DNA of 64,000 nt, from the NCBI RefSeq assembly GCF_022539315.1, contig NC_066327.1:16144834-16208833 (forward strand). Reading direction: 5' to 3'. Positions 13,029 through 24,241 of this stretch are shown piece after piece. Position 1 is the stretch's first letter. Each line of letters opens with the position of its first letter. A model generated the notes under the pieces. That model was not told the origin of the DNA. It ran no database searches and worked only from the letters and a program-made list of their open reading frames with translations. This stretch comes from Serinus canaria (Eukaryota; Chordata; Aves; Passeriformes; Fringillidae). A program made the translations under genes and the position numbers.

Positions 13029-13631
13029 ACAAGGAAAATCAGGGCACTCCTGTTCTCCCAAGGACACTCCTGGCTGCTGTTGGGATCTCTCTGGGAGGAG
13101 ATTTTGATCTCCTGGTACCAGTTCAGTTCAGCAGCAGCGTTTGTGGCTGAGCTGTTCTGCTGGTGACTTCCCTGCAGCTTTTCTCAGCTGTTCCCACCTC
13201 AGCAAAGCAGTTCTGGCTCTGTTTGAGGGAGGATTTGTGGGACTGGGGGAAAGGCAGGAGATCCCTTTGCTGTAAGCCCAGAATGGGGCTGGGGAGGACA
13301 TCCAGTGCAGCCCCTGCTCAGGCAGGTTCCCCCAGGGCAGCTGTGCCCTGAGAGAGCTCAGGGAGCTCTGCCCTGACCAGAACAGCCCAAAGAACTGCCA
13401 GCAGTCCCTGTGCTGTCCCTGCTGCTCCAGTCCTGGCCCCAGCAGGGCTCTGAGGAGAGTCTGTGGTTGTTCAGGTCGGGGCACATTCCTGGGAGCAGCT
13501 CCTGCCCCAGCTCTGCTTGGCTCTGCTGCTTTCCCCAGAGCAAACCTCTCCTGTGATTGAAAAGTGATTAAACTGCAGGGTCTGGCTTGGGACAGGAGGA
13601 GGACAGAGACACAGCCATGGGTGTAGCACTG

Positions 13632-14252
13632 GATGGTGCTGCCAGGGCAGGCTGTGCCCTCAGCCCCTGGAAGGAGCTGCCAGGCAGGCTGTGCTGTGCC
13701 CTGAGCCCCTGGAAGGAGCTGCCAGGCAGGCTGTGCTGTGCCCTCAGCCCTGGAAGGAGCTGCCAGGGCTGTGCTGTGCCCTCCGCCCTGGAAGGTGCTG
13801 CCAGGCAGGCTGTGCTGTGCCCTGAGCCCCTGGAAGGAGCTGCCAGGGCAGGCTGTGCTGTGCCCTCAGCCCCTGGAAGGTGCTGCCAGGCTGTGCTGTG
13901 CCCTCAGCCCTGGAAGGTGCTGCCAGGGCAGGCTGTGCTGTGCCCTGAGCCCTGAAGGTGCTGCCAGGCTGTGCTGTGCCCTGAGCCCCTGGAAGGTGCT
14001 GCCAGGCAGGCTGTGCTGTGCCCTCAGCCCTGGAAGGAGCTGCCAGGCTGTGCTGTGCCCTGAGCCCCTGGAAGGTGCTGCCAGGCTGTGCTGTGCCCTG
14101 AGCCCCTGGAAGGAGCTGCCAGGGCAGGCTGTGCTGTGCCCTCAGCCCCTGGAAGGTGCTGCCAGGCTGTGCTGTGCCCTCAGCCCTGGAAGGTGCTGCC
14201 AGGCAGGCTGTGCTGTGCCCTGAGCCCTGAAGGTGCTGCCAGGGCTCTGTTC
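13632..14252 (+). repeat. Minisatellite of about 38-45-bp units, roughly 15 copies
   Basis: The repeated block CTGTGCTGTGCCCTGAGCCC TGGAAGGAGCTGCCAGG varies in AGG[C]AGG and GCCC lengths. Because unit length varies, all three plus frames stay open over parts of the array, giving artefactual ORFs. Confidence 0.92.
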
Positions 14253-14557
14253 ACCCTCCCAGACCCTCCTGGTGGCTTTTGTGCTGTCGTTCCCTGCAGC
14301 AGCTCTGCGAGGTCTGAGCACCTCATTCTCCCACCCTGGTGCTGTCAGCAGCCACTCCCCAGCCCCTCAGAGCTCTCCTACTCGTAGAAAGGGAGGGAGA
14401 TGGAGCCAAGAGCATCTTCCTGCCCTGTGTCACCTCAGCAGGGCTGCAGTGCTTGTCCTGAGTCTCCTGCAGCACCAGGAGGGACCAGTTCCCCCAAGGG
14501 ACCAGTCCTGTCCTTCCATTTTAAGCCCATTTGTAAAAGGAGGGCTCTTTTCCATTC

Positions 14558-14573
14558 CCCCCCCCCCCCCCAT
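14558..14573 (+). repeat. C homopolymer run
   Basis: An uninterrupted run of roughly 15 C residues within a pyrimidine stretch. It may be a sequencing or assembly length uncertainty. Confidence 0.7.
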
Positions 14574-14814
14574 TTTTATTTTGATGCCAGTCTCTATTGT
14601 TTGAGGAATCTCGTGCTAGGAAACTGGGGAAAAGGAAGCTCAAAGACAGAGCAGCCAAACCCCATGCAGGAATCTGCTCTCCTCTGAAGGTTAAAGCTTG
14701 TCATTTTTGTGATTTACTGGAAATGATTGGTGTTTCCTTTGTTCTCCTTTGTGGTGGCTGCTCTGATAAGCCCCGAGGGAGACTTTCCTTGGACAGATCT
14801 GGAGCCTTTACAGC

Positions 14815-14839
14815 AAAAAAAAAAAAAAAAAAAAAAAAA
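14815..14839 (+). repeat. Poly(A) run
   Basis: About 24 consecutive A residues. No processed-pseudogene-like coding sequence was found upstream, so this is treated as a simple repeat. Confidence 0.8.
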
Positions 14840-15469
14840 GAAAATAAACCCATGTCCTGTTTTCCCCTACTCAATTTCTTGTAAATCAGGGGTTTTGCTT
14901 GTTCCAGTGAAGCACTCAGGACTTTATCTGTAATTTTTGGGGACTTTAAAAGGCTGCAGACCCTGAAGCACCATCCCAGGCTGCTGTGATGGGAGAGTTC
15001 TGCATGCACTGTGTGGTCTGACCTTGGCTCTTTGGAGAGAGGCTTCTGGGACTGACACAGCTCGGAGATGGAGAGGGTTTGGAGCCTGATGGGAAGTGTG
15101 CTGGGAGCCCAGAGCCCTTTCCAGGCAGAGTTCAACCCTGAGACCTTTCCAGGACAGGGCAGGAGAGAGAGAGCTGCAGCTCCAGGCTGAGCAGGACTGT
15201 GTGTGGCCCAGAAATACAGAGATGCTGCAGGTCAAACCCTGCTGGGGAAGGAATAAATCTGATTTTGGGAATAAACATCCTCTCCCAGGCTGGGTGAGGA
15301 TGGGGAGTGGAGAGGGGACTTGGCCAGGCCGTGATGCAGAACTTGTGCCATGTGCAGAGGTGCTGCTGTCACTCACTCCTGCTCTTTCCTAAGGTGGCTC
15401 CTCTCCCACCTGGGAGCTGCTCAGGGACTGCCATTCCCTGGCTGTGCAACAGCAAACCCTGATTGTCTG

Positions 15470-15745
15470 TGCCAGGGGCTCCCTGTGCCAGGGGCTCCCT
15501 GTGCCAGGGGCTCACCTGTGCCAGGGCCTCACCTGTGCCAGGGGCTCCCCTGTGCCATGGTCTCACCTGTGCCAGGGGCTCACCTGTGCCATGGTCTCAC
15601 CTGTGCCAGGGGCTCACCTGTGCCAGGGGCTCCCCTGTGCCATGGTCTCACCTGTGCCAGGGCCTCACCTGTGCCAGGGCCTCACCTGTGCCATGGTCTC
15701 CCCTGTGCCAGGGCCTCACCTGTGCCAGGGGCTCCCCTGCCTGGG
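15470..15745 (+). repeat. 20-bp minisatellite, about 14 units
   Basis: Units read CTCACCTGTGCCAGGGGCTC or the variant with CCATGGTCTC. An adjoining GTGCCACCTCT run at about 15825-15875 has a related core but shorter period. Confidence 0.9.
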
Positions 15746-16322
15746 GAAGGCTGATGGCCCTAATTTAGATTCCCTCTGAAGCAGCAGGAGATTTTCCCAG
15801 TGCCTCCAATGGGCTGCAGCCATCTCTGTGCCACCTCTGTGCCACCTCTGTGCCACCCTGTGCCACCCTGTGCACCTGGGGTGCTCTGGGGCTGCACGGG
15901 GAAACCAAGGCACAGGACGGCACAGGGTGGCACAGAGGCTGTTGGGATGTTCTGGAGCACTGGGGCTGTTGGGATGTTCTGGAGCCCTGAGGTGTGAGAG
16001 ATGAGGTGTCAGGAGTGTCCCTCTGGGATGGCAGAGCTGGCCCTGGAGGGTGGTGGCACCTGGAGGGTGGTGGCACCTGCTGTGGGCAGCTCTGCTGGGG
16101 GACAGGGAGGAGGGCAGGACCCTCTCGTGCTGTTTGGGGAGAGCTCAGACCAAGCTGTGGAGTGTGCAGCCCTCGTGCAGCCCTCCCCTGGCTCAGAGGC
16201 CTCCTCCTGGCCCTGGGAGGGTTTTGTGCCATGCTGTGAGGGCGTTCTGGCTGTGGGGCAGCAGCTGGGCTTGGTGCCCCCCTCGTGCCTTGTCCCTCCA
16301 CCAGCTGAGGTGTCACACCTGA

Positions 16323-16495
16323 GGGGTCAGGATTGGATGGCCCAGCTCTGGAGGGACAGTCTGTGGCAAAGGGGAGGTGGCATTGCTGGCAGAGCTGCAG
16401 CTCCCGGAGGGGGAGCAGCACTCCTGCTGCCCTGATGGGCTCTCACCTGAGGGCAAGTCAGTGAGTGCCTCCCATTTGGGTTCTCTTCTGTCCCA
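16323..16495 (+). repeat. Direct-repeat copy 1 of an unclassified 173-bp sequence
   Basis: It starts GGGGTCAGGATTGGATGG and ends TTGGGTTCTCTTCTGTCCCA. It matches 20113-20270 with few substitutions and one 15-bp indel. It belongs to no family I recognise. Confidence 0.85.
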
Positions 16496-16904
16496 TCCTG
16501 CTGAGCTGCAGGGTGATGGCAGTGCCACCAAACCCCTCCAGGTGACCCAGAAAGCTGCCCTAGTTGGGTTAGTTTGGTTTTTTTCAGCTGCCAGCACCGT
16601 GGTGGGAGCAGCTGGAAGGAGACCCAGCAGCACAGTTCCTAAAAGTCCAGGTGAAGGATGGAAAGAGCTGCTGGCACCTGGACAAATGTTTGCTCTGGGA
16701 TGCTGGAAGTGCCAGCCTGTGGTGCAGGGGCTGCTCCCAGGCATCGTTTCCTCATCAGTGCCAGGTGAGAGGCAGGTGATGGATGGAGCCAGGAGCAGGG
16801 AAGGCAGCAGGCTCAGCCCTTGGCAGGCAGGGAGGGGATGTCTTGTCTGTCACTGTTGGGTTGGAGGTGTCACACACACGGGATCAGGAGCTAAGAAGAG
16901 AATG

Positions 16905-16975
16905 TTTTCATTCTGCATTCTATTCTGCATTCTATTCTGCATTTTATTCTGCATTTTATTCTGTTTTTATTCTCC
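16905..16975 (+). repeat. Short 15-bp tandem repeat
   Basis: Four or five units of CATTCTATTCTG/CATTTTATTCTG. Nothing functional is apparent. Confidence 0.85.
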
Positions 16976-17799
16976 AGTTTATATGCTCTTAACAAAGTGG
17001 GATCTTAAGTCATTAACTACATCATAATAACTTATTATGTTCATTGGTGCAAAGCCATTAACATTAATACAATTAGCAAAAGTTTTACAGAAATTTAATA
17101 AGGCATGTTACTCATTTACTTATGCATGTAATCTTACAAAAATTTTCATGGATCTTTTCTAATCTGTTCCCATGCTAACAGCCTTGTCCTCTTCCTTGTT
17201 ATAAATACACCCAAAAATCATCAATTATCATTTCTTCTGCTCACTCAGCTGTATTTACAAACCAGCTATCAAGCCCCTCCGTGGTGTCCTTACTACCAAG
17301 AGGTACCACAAGTATTGTGAGGTGTCTCCTCCTTTTTATTGCACACAGATCTCTAAAAGATGCTGCTTTCTCTTTTCTTTAGCTAAAACACTCCAGTGAC
17401 ACCGTGCACTGCCAGGGTGGGGCCTTTCCTTCAGGACAGAAGGGCTTTCCAAAGGGAAAGGTGGAATGCCATCCCAAAATTTCAGTTCTCTGGCAGCACA
17501 GAAGGAAGGCTTTTGGAGCATCCTCATCTGAGAGGTCTTTGAGCCCAGAGCAGCCTGGGCTGTAATGAATTCAGTGTTCTCCCTCTTTAGACAGCTCTGG
17601 TTGCTGGAGCTCTGTTATCATCCCCAAATCCACGTGCTCTGGAGTAGCTTTCAGCTCCTCTCTCCAAGTGCCTCTCAAAGCAGGAGACAAATCCTCCATC
17701 CCTCTCCAAGTCACAGAGGAAAAACATTGAGATTCAGACCTCAACCTTGTATTTGGAAAATAAATGGCCAGTGCAGGTAGAGGAAGATTTTGAAGCTGC

Positions 17800-17882
17800 A
17801 GAGATTTCCCTGCCCATGACAGAGGGGTTGGAACAAAATGATCTTTAAGGTTACTTCCAACCCAAGCCATTCCATGATTTAT
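17800..17882 (+). mobile_element. CR1 LINE 3' end remnant
   Basis: CTGCCCATGACAGAGGGGTT then GATCTTTAAGGTTACTTCCA and the terminal CCATTCCATGATTT match the sense CR1 terminus. Confidence 0.85.
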
Positions 17883-18356
17883 TGGAGTCTCTCTCAAACC
17901 ACGTTGCATGACTCAGGGGTTGCTATCTCCAGTCTGAACTGTTGAGTCTCAAGGGTGTGCTTTGGTTTTTTTTAATAAAAATATCCTGTCTTTATTTAAT
18001 AGCTGAGATAGAAGGTTCAAGCCAGTATCTCTTGGGAAGACTCTAAAATTGGCAGCTAAGAACGAAATCCCAGTAGAATTGAAGAATTACTGATGCTTTA
18101 TAGGAGAATTACTGATATTTATAGAACGTGGATGTACATGTAATTTGGAGACAATAGTGCAGATGTAGCACATCTTGGCATTTGTTTCCTTTTGCTGATA
18201 AGGGTGCACAGGGACAGGAGTGTCATTCACTGGACTTTCTGCTTTCTCCTTCTGCTCTTCCTGTGTGGTGTCCTTGCTCCAATCTGCACCTGCCTGTTCC
18301 TGCGGTGCCCCTGTGGGCACTCAGGGCTCCACACCCGTCCTGCAGGGCTTGGGGAT

Positions 18357-19032
18357 CCCTGCTGACACTGGCTTAAGGTCACTGTACAGGGCTTTGGGAT
18401 CCTTGGTTACACTGGTTTGGGATCACTGGTTACAGTGGTTTAGGATCTCTGCTGACACTGGTTTAAGGCCCTGGTTACAGTGGTTTAGGATCCCTGGTTA
18501 CAGCAGTTTAGTATCACTGCTTACAGTGGTTTAGGATCTCTGCTTACACTGGTTTAGGATCCCTGCTTACACTGGTTTAGGATCCCTGGTTACACTGGTT
18601 TAGGATCCCTGGTTACAGTGGTTTAGGATCCCTGGTTACAGTGGTTTAGGATCTCTGCTGACACTGGTTTAGGATCCCTGCTTACACTGGTTTAGGATCC
18701 CTGGTTACAGTGGTTTAGGATCCTTGGTTACAGTGGTTTAGGATCTCTGCTGACACTGGTTTAGGATCCCTGCTTACACTGGTTTAGGATTCCTGGTTTC
18801 AGTGCTTTAGGATCCCTGGTTTCAGTGCTTTAGGATCCCTGGTTTCAGTGCTTTAGGATCCCTGGTTACAGTGGTTTAAGGCCCCTGGTTACAGTTTAAC
18901 ATCCCTTGTTACAGTGCTTTAGGATCCCTGGTTACATTGGTGTAGGATCCCTGGTTACAGTGGTTTAGGATCCCTGGTTTCAGTGGTTTAGGATCCCTGG
19001 TTACAGTGGTTTTGGATCCCTGGTTTCAGTGG
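18357..19032 (+). repeat. 23-bp minisatellite, nearly 30 units
   Basis: Unit GGTTTAGGATCCCTGGTTAC + AGT, with variants CTGACACT and TTTCAGTGC. GGATCC recurs about every 23 bp. Variants occur in short runs, showing local unit amplification. Not a CRISPR array: units abut with no spacers. Confidence 0.93.
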
Positions 19033-21920
19033 AACCCCCCTTGTGCTCCCTGGTGTCTCCCCCCAGCCCCAGCCCCTTTTCCCGCAGTGGGGACACAGAG
19101 GCCAGGCCTGGCTGTGGCACCAGAGGGCAGGGCCAGAGGGCTGCCCTGTGTGTGCCCTGTGCCAGCCCTGCAGGGCAGCAGTGCCCAGAGATGCCCTGAC
19201 ATCCCCAGCACCCAGCCAGCTCTGCTCCTGCTGCCATCCCAGGGAGCTCCATCTGCTCCTCCAGACAGCTCAACCCAGGGTTCCTCCCAAGGGTTTTTAT
19301 ATTTCTGTGGTTCTTGGTGAGCCCTGGAGTGGGAAAATCCCTGCTGAGTTTGGTCTGGGCTGCAGAGAGCCCCACAGGCCCTGCCCAGAGAGTCCCTGCC
19401 CTTTAGGTGGCTGGCAAGGAATAATTTGCTTTTTATTACACACAAGCACTTCTACAAATTCCTGAACCCAGCCTTTTGGTCAAAAGTTCCAACCTGAAAC
19501 CCCTTGCAGGATTTTTTTTAAATCAAAGCAGCTACTCTGATTTTTTTAAAATTTTTTTTTCATGGCAGAAAAGGCAGCAAATCTCTAGGCTACCTGCTAG
19601 GGAAGAAAAAGCAGGCACCATATGCAATGTAGCTCTTGCTCTAGCTCAAAAATGCCGAACTCTGGGAGAGAATTCGTCCCACCAAACGCCCACTAAGCAC
19701 ATTTTTTAAATCTGGTTTCTCAGCCTTTCGGGAAAGGAGAAGCAAAATCTTCTTGCCTGCTGGAACTGGGCCCCATTTCATGAAATTAAATGGCTAAGGA
19801 GGGAAAAAAAAAAAAATATATCCAAGGCAAAGATGCTATTCTCAACAAAGGAAACAGTATATGCAACAGCTTCTGCAGCATTCCTGCAACATGATGTCTT
19901 TCCCTGCAGAGTCTCAGTCAGGATTGATTGTCTGAGCAGAGAATTGCTCGATTCAGGCAGGCTTAGGGCACACTTCCTGAAGTGTTTGCTGAAAGGATGA
20001 AGAGCTGGGCATCTGTGTGTTTAAATCTATAATCATGGCTTGTTCTGCCCCAGAGAGGACAGCTGGGGTTGGGGCTCTCAGGGCTGGGGATGAAGGCAGC
20101 AGTGCCCAGCTCGGGGTCAGGATTGGATGGCACAGCTCTGGAGGGACAGTCTGTGACAAAGGGGAGGTGGCATTGCTCCCAGAGGGGGAGCAGCACTCCT
20201 GCTGCCCTGATGGGCTCTCACTTGGGTGCAAGTCAGTGGGTGCCTCCCATTTGGGTTCTCTTTTATCCCAGGTGTTTTTCCAGGTGATGTGTGGGTTGTG
20301 TTTGAACTCCTGGGGTGTTTGGTGGCACTGCTGCTGTGAGCTGTCCCTGCCCCCCCAGCCCTTGCTGCCCTCCTGCTCAGGGGTGCTCTGCTGATTGGGC
20401 TGATTTGGCTGGAATTTGGGTGAATTTGCCCCACTCTGGGGGGTTCTGGAGGAAGGTGGGAGCTGGCACCAACCTCAGAGCTGAGAGGTGCTGCAGAAGG
20501 GCCCTGCGAGGAGCTGTGCTGTGACCAGGGGTCCTCTGGGAGATGCTGAGCAGGGAGGGGAGGGTCCAGGAGCCAGGTGACCTGGGGCACTGCCACTTGT
20601 GTCCCTCCTGCTCCCCAGGCAGTGGCCTTGGGGCAGCAGAAATGATGCTCTGCCTGTCCCCCTCCTAGTGCAAGCCCGAGAAACCCACAGCAGGGCCAGA
20701 CCTGGAGCCCTCAGCCCCAAACCTGTTTTCTGTCAGCTGAGGCTGTGCCAGGAGGGAATGGAATCTCTTCTAGGAAAACCCCCAGAGAAAAGCTGTGAGA
20801 GCAGCTAGGAATCCCTGCAGTGCCCAAATGTGAACCCACAGCCAAGGCTGAGGGACATCCTGAGCATCTCCTGCTGCTTTGGGCTCCCTCCATAAATCCT
20901 GGGGGTGTCCAGGCAGGTATCACCGTGCCTCTGTGTCCCTGGCTCACCCCATGGGCATTTTTCCTCAGAGGTGACACACTGGGGACAGTCCTGGCATGGC
21001 AGGTGCAGCTGGGCAGAGCTGCAGGGTTTTGGTGGGCTCTGCTCTGCCCCTGGCCCGTGAGGAGCTGTCCCCCAGCCCCTCAGGCAGTGCCTTTGTGCCA
21101 GGGAGGGGCACAGGAGCACGGGCATCGCCTGGGCACGGAGCTTCTTGCTTATAAATTAACTGCAAGTCACCAAGGGTCAGCTCCTTTTTGCTCTATTGTG
21201 CATGAAAAGTTCAGGGAGGTCGAGCAAAGAGTGAGAGATGTTTTTTTCCTGGAGAGTTTTCTGCCTATCCAGTAGCCCTGTGCCCTCTCTTAGTGCTTCA
21301 TTTCAAGGGAATAGCTCCTAAGTAGAGACTTAAGAAGTTGGTCCTATTTTTAGGAGGTGACAGAGGCAGTAAATGCAAGATTTGTCTTGGTTTGGTTTGG
21401 TTTGGTTTTCCCATGAGCTCCTAAAATGTAAAATATTATCAACTGCTGCATTTGCAAGTGGCCTTTCAGTCATTGCCCTGCCTGGGGAATCAGTAACAGG
21501 TGAAGGAGCTGGAAGCAGGGCCAGATGAGCTCCTCTGTTTGTGTTTCTCACTTGTCATCTGCTCCCCAAAGAGCTCCCAGAGGTCAAACTGTTCTGTCTG
21601 CCTGCTTTGTCTGCCACTGAGAGCTTTCCTGGGAAAAGCTGGGCTTTGGGCAGCCCCAGCCCTGGTTTTCTCCCCCAGATGCCTCCCAGTTCTGACAGAT
21701 TTGCCTTGGCTGCTTTTCACAGGGCTCAGGAGAAACCCTCCTGCCAGCAAATGTGGGGGGGTTGTTTTTTTTTTTTTCTCTGTCATCTCTTCCTCAGAAT
21801 TTTCTTCTTCCTTCTGGGGAGGATTTCTCAGTCTCCCAGAATTTGTCATGTGGTGTTTGTGTCTCATGAAATGCACTCTCCTGGCTTGTGGGAATGCTGC
21901 TGCCTCTGATCCCAGAGCTG
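19033..21920. other. Intergenic, includes a complex non-repetitive block
   Basis: Contains repeat copy 2 (20113-20270), a (TTTGG)n run at about 21388-21408, and a complex, repeat-free segment at 19480-19960 treated under findings. No exon recognised. Confidence 0.55.
20113..20270 (+). repeat. Direct-repeat copy 2 of the unclassified sequence
   Basis: Same orientation as 16323-16495 and 3.8 kb away. It lacks 15 bp present in copy 1. It is either a dispersed repeat or a local segmental duplication. Confidence 0.85.
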
Positions 21921-21924
21921 GGGC

Positions 21925-22285
21925 TGTGGGAATGGGGCAAGGCAGATCAGGAATTCAGGGATTCAGGGATGGGTTTGGGAATGGTGCAGAGGCTGATCAG
22001 GGATAAAGGCGTGGGAATGGTGCAAGGCAGATCAGGGGTTCAGGGATGGGTTGGGAATGGGGCAAGGCAGATCAGGGATTCAGGGATGGGTTTGGGAATG
22101 GTGCAGAGGCTGATCAGGGATAAAGGCGTGGGAATGGTGCAAGGCAGATGTCAGGGGTTCAGGGATGGGTTTGGGAATGGGGCAAGGCAGATGAGGGGTT
22201 CAGGGATGGGTTGGGAATGGTGCAAGGCAGATGTCAGGGATTCAGGAATTCAGGGATTCAGGGGTGGGTTTGGGAATGGGCACCA
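21925..22285 (+). repeat. Minisatellite of variable 38-50-bp units
   Basis: Recurring GGGAATGGTGCAAGGCAGAT, CAGGGATTCAGGGATGGG and CTGATCAGGGATAAAGGC segments, about eight units. The 245-residue ORF across it is a repeat artefact. Confidence 0.9.
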
Positions 22286-24083
22286 TCTCTCCTGCCTGCC
22301 CAGTGCCCCTTGGCTAAACATGGGTCAGTCTGTACCTCCCAGGAGCACAGGGCGTGGAAAGCCAGGGGGGTCAGGGGTAACCCTGGCAGGTGGTGCACTC
22401 TGGGTTGGTTTGTTTGGGTCTCCAGAGCAGGCTCTGATCCCAAACCTTTCCTCTCTGGGGAAGCTGATTCCGGAGTTTGAGGCCAGCCTGGAGTGGATGA
22501 GTGTCCCCAGCTCCTGGGTCACACACACTGCCACTTCCCCTGTGGTGGCTGCTCATCACCACAGGGACACTGGGAGCCTCCCCAAGGAGAAGGGGAAGGG
22601 GAGAGGAGTTTCCCCAAGTGTTTAATTTATTTATTTTATCAATATATTTCTCAGAAACAATGCTCCTTTTCCAGGGAGTCACAGTTTGCAGATCTCCAGG
22701 TTTCCTGTCAGGAATTCCTATTCACCCCCTGAAAATCCTTGTCCCCAGTGAGCCTGGCACTGGTACCCAGCACCCCGAGGCTGGATCCAGCCCTTCCCAA
22801 GATCAGCCTGTTGCACTCAAAGTCCTTCTGCTTTCCTTGCCTTACTGAAATAACAATTTGCTTTTACATAATGTTCCTAAAACCTCCTGGGTGAGCCTTA
22901 GCTGACCCTGCTGGAGGCTCAGGCCTGTGCCTGCTCTGCAGATGAAGGAGGGAGGGCAGGAGGAGGACACCAAATTTCTGAAGGTCACACAGCAAAGCAG
23001 GAGCAGAGCTCAGGCTGCAGTTCCCTCCTGCTCCTTCCCTCCCGCTCCAGGCACTGGCACACAGCTCTGAGAGTCCAAATTAAGAGATTATAATGCATAA
23101 TCCACACTGGTGTGCCAAGAATTCTCTAAATCATATTACACTGTCACATAAAATGATGACTCATTTGGTAACACAGCCCACAACCAGTTCCTTTATGTTA
23201 AAATTACGTGGACAAGACTGGGTTTAAAAAGAAGAAGGAGAGCTTGTTGTGTGTGTAGTGAATGCTGAGTTATAGATGCTTTCATGGATGTTATTTTGGC
23301 TGATGCTGAAGGAGCATTTGTGAGCCTGTTTGTTGACAGTGGTGCTGGGACCAGAGATGCTGACATCCCACTAACAATAATAGGAACTGCCTCTGTTTGT
23401 TTCTAAATTGGAATTTCTTCCTTCCATGGGCCCAGCCCACCCTCCACCCCCACAGGAGGAAAGGGCACTGCTCTGGGGCTGGCAAGGGAGCATCTCCCAG
23501 CAGGGCTGGAGCTTCTGGGCTGCAGGGATGGCCCCTGGGCCATCGTGGCCAGGAGCCCCTCTCCTCCCCACACCCTGGGAAGGTGGAGAGGAAGCACCTT
23601 TGTTTGTCTAAAGCATGGAGGGTGTGGAATTAGCCCAGTTACACTTTTCCCAGGTAAAGGTTCTGTCACCAAGTCTCCCCTTTGCTGCCTCTGCTCTCCT
23701 TGTTCCTCCCTGCATCATCATCCTCGCTGCCAGCCCAGCTCCTGCCCTTGCTGGCAGCCTCTGCTGCTGTTTGGGGACTGTCATTATCCTTCCCAAAGCC
23801 ACTGGGGACGTGGCTGTGAGTGACACTGAGCTGTGCTGTGCTTTCACCACTTCCTTTTCCTCTCTCTGCCTGGGCTTTAATTCCTGTAGCTGAGGAATCC
23901 GTGGCCAAATCCCTTCCTGCCAGGAATGCCCACACATTCCTCAGCTCAGAGCTACTCTGGCATCTTGTCAGAGGTGGCTTCTGCATCCCCTGTGTGGCTG
24001 GCACATGTCACAGCCTGCACCCTGAGCAGAGAACCCTGTCAGGGCGGGTGCTCGCTGCTCCTCTGGACATCTGACCACAAAAT
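22286..24083. other. Intergenic, nothing coding recognised
   Basis: Unique-looking sequence with a complex AT-balanced patch at about 23080-23230. A GAAGGTCACACAGCAAAGCA segment near 22979 resembles the core of an ancient MIR-type SINE but is too short to be sure. Confidence 0.5.
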
Positions 24084-24241
24084 CCATCCATCCATCCATC
24101 CATCCATCCATCCATCCATCCATCCATCCATCCATCCATCCATCCATCCATCCATCCATCCATCCATCCATCCATCCATCCATCCATCCATCCATCCATC
24201 CATCCATCCATCCATCCATCCATCCATCCATCCATCCATCC
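24084..24241 (+). repeat. (CCAT)n tetranucleotide microsatellite, about 39 perfect units
   Basis: Uninterrupted CATC/CCAT repeats over about 157 bp. Perfect arrays of this size are normally length-polymorphic. Encoded WMDG/SIHP repeat ORFs are artefacts. Confidence 0.97.

Noticed and set aside
13587..14223. Leu/Ala/Cys-rich repeat ORFs
   Set aside because: Minisatellite artefact; unit length varies without respect to reading frame.
14815..14839. Poly(A) run as the tail of a processed pseudogene
   Set aside because: No recognisable coding sequence, target-site duplication or poly(A) signal in the preceding bases.
18357..19032. Regular repeat resembling a CRISPR array
   Set aside because: Units are contiguous without unique spacers, and the context is a vertebrate genome.
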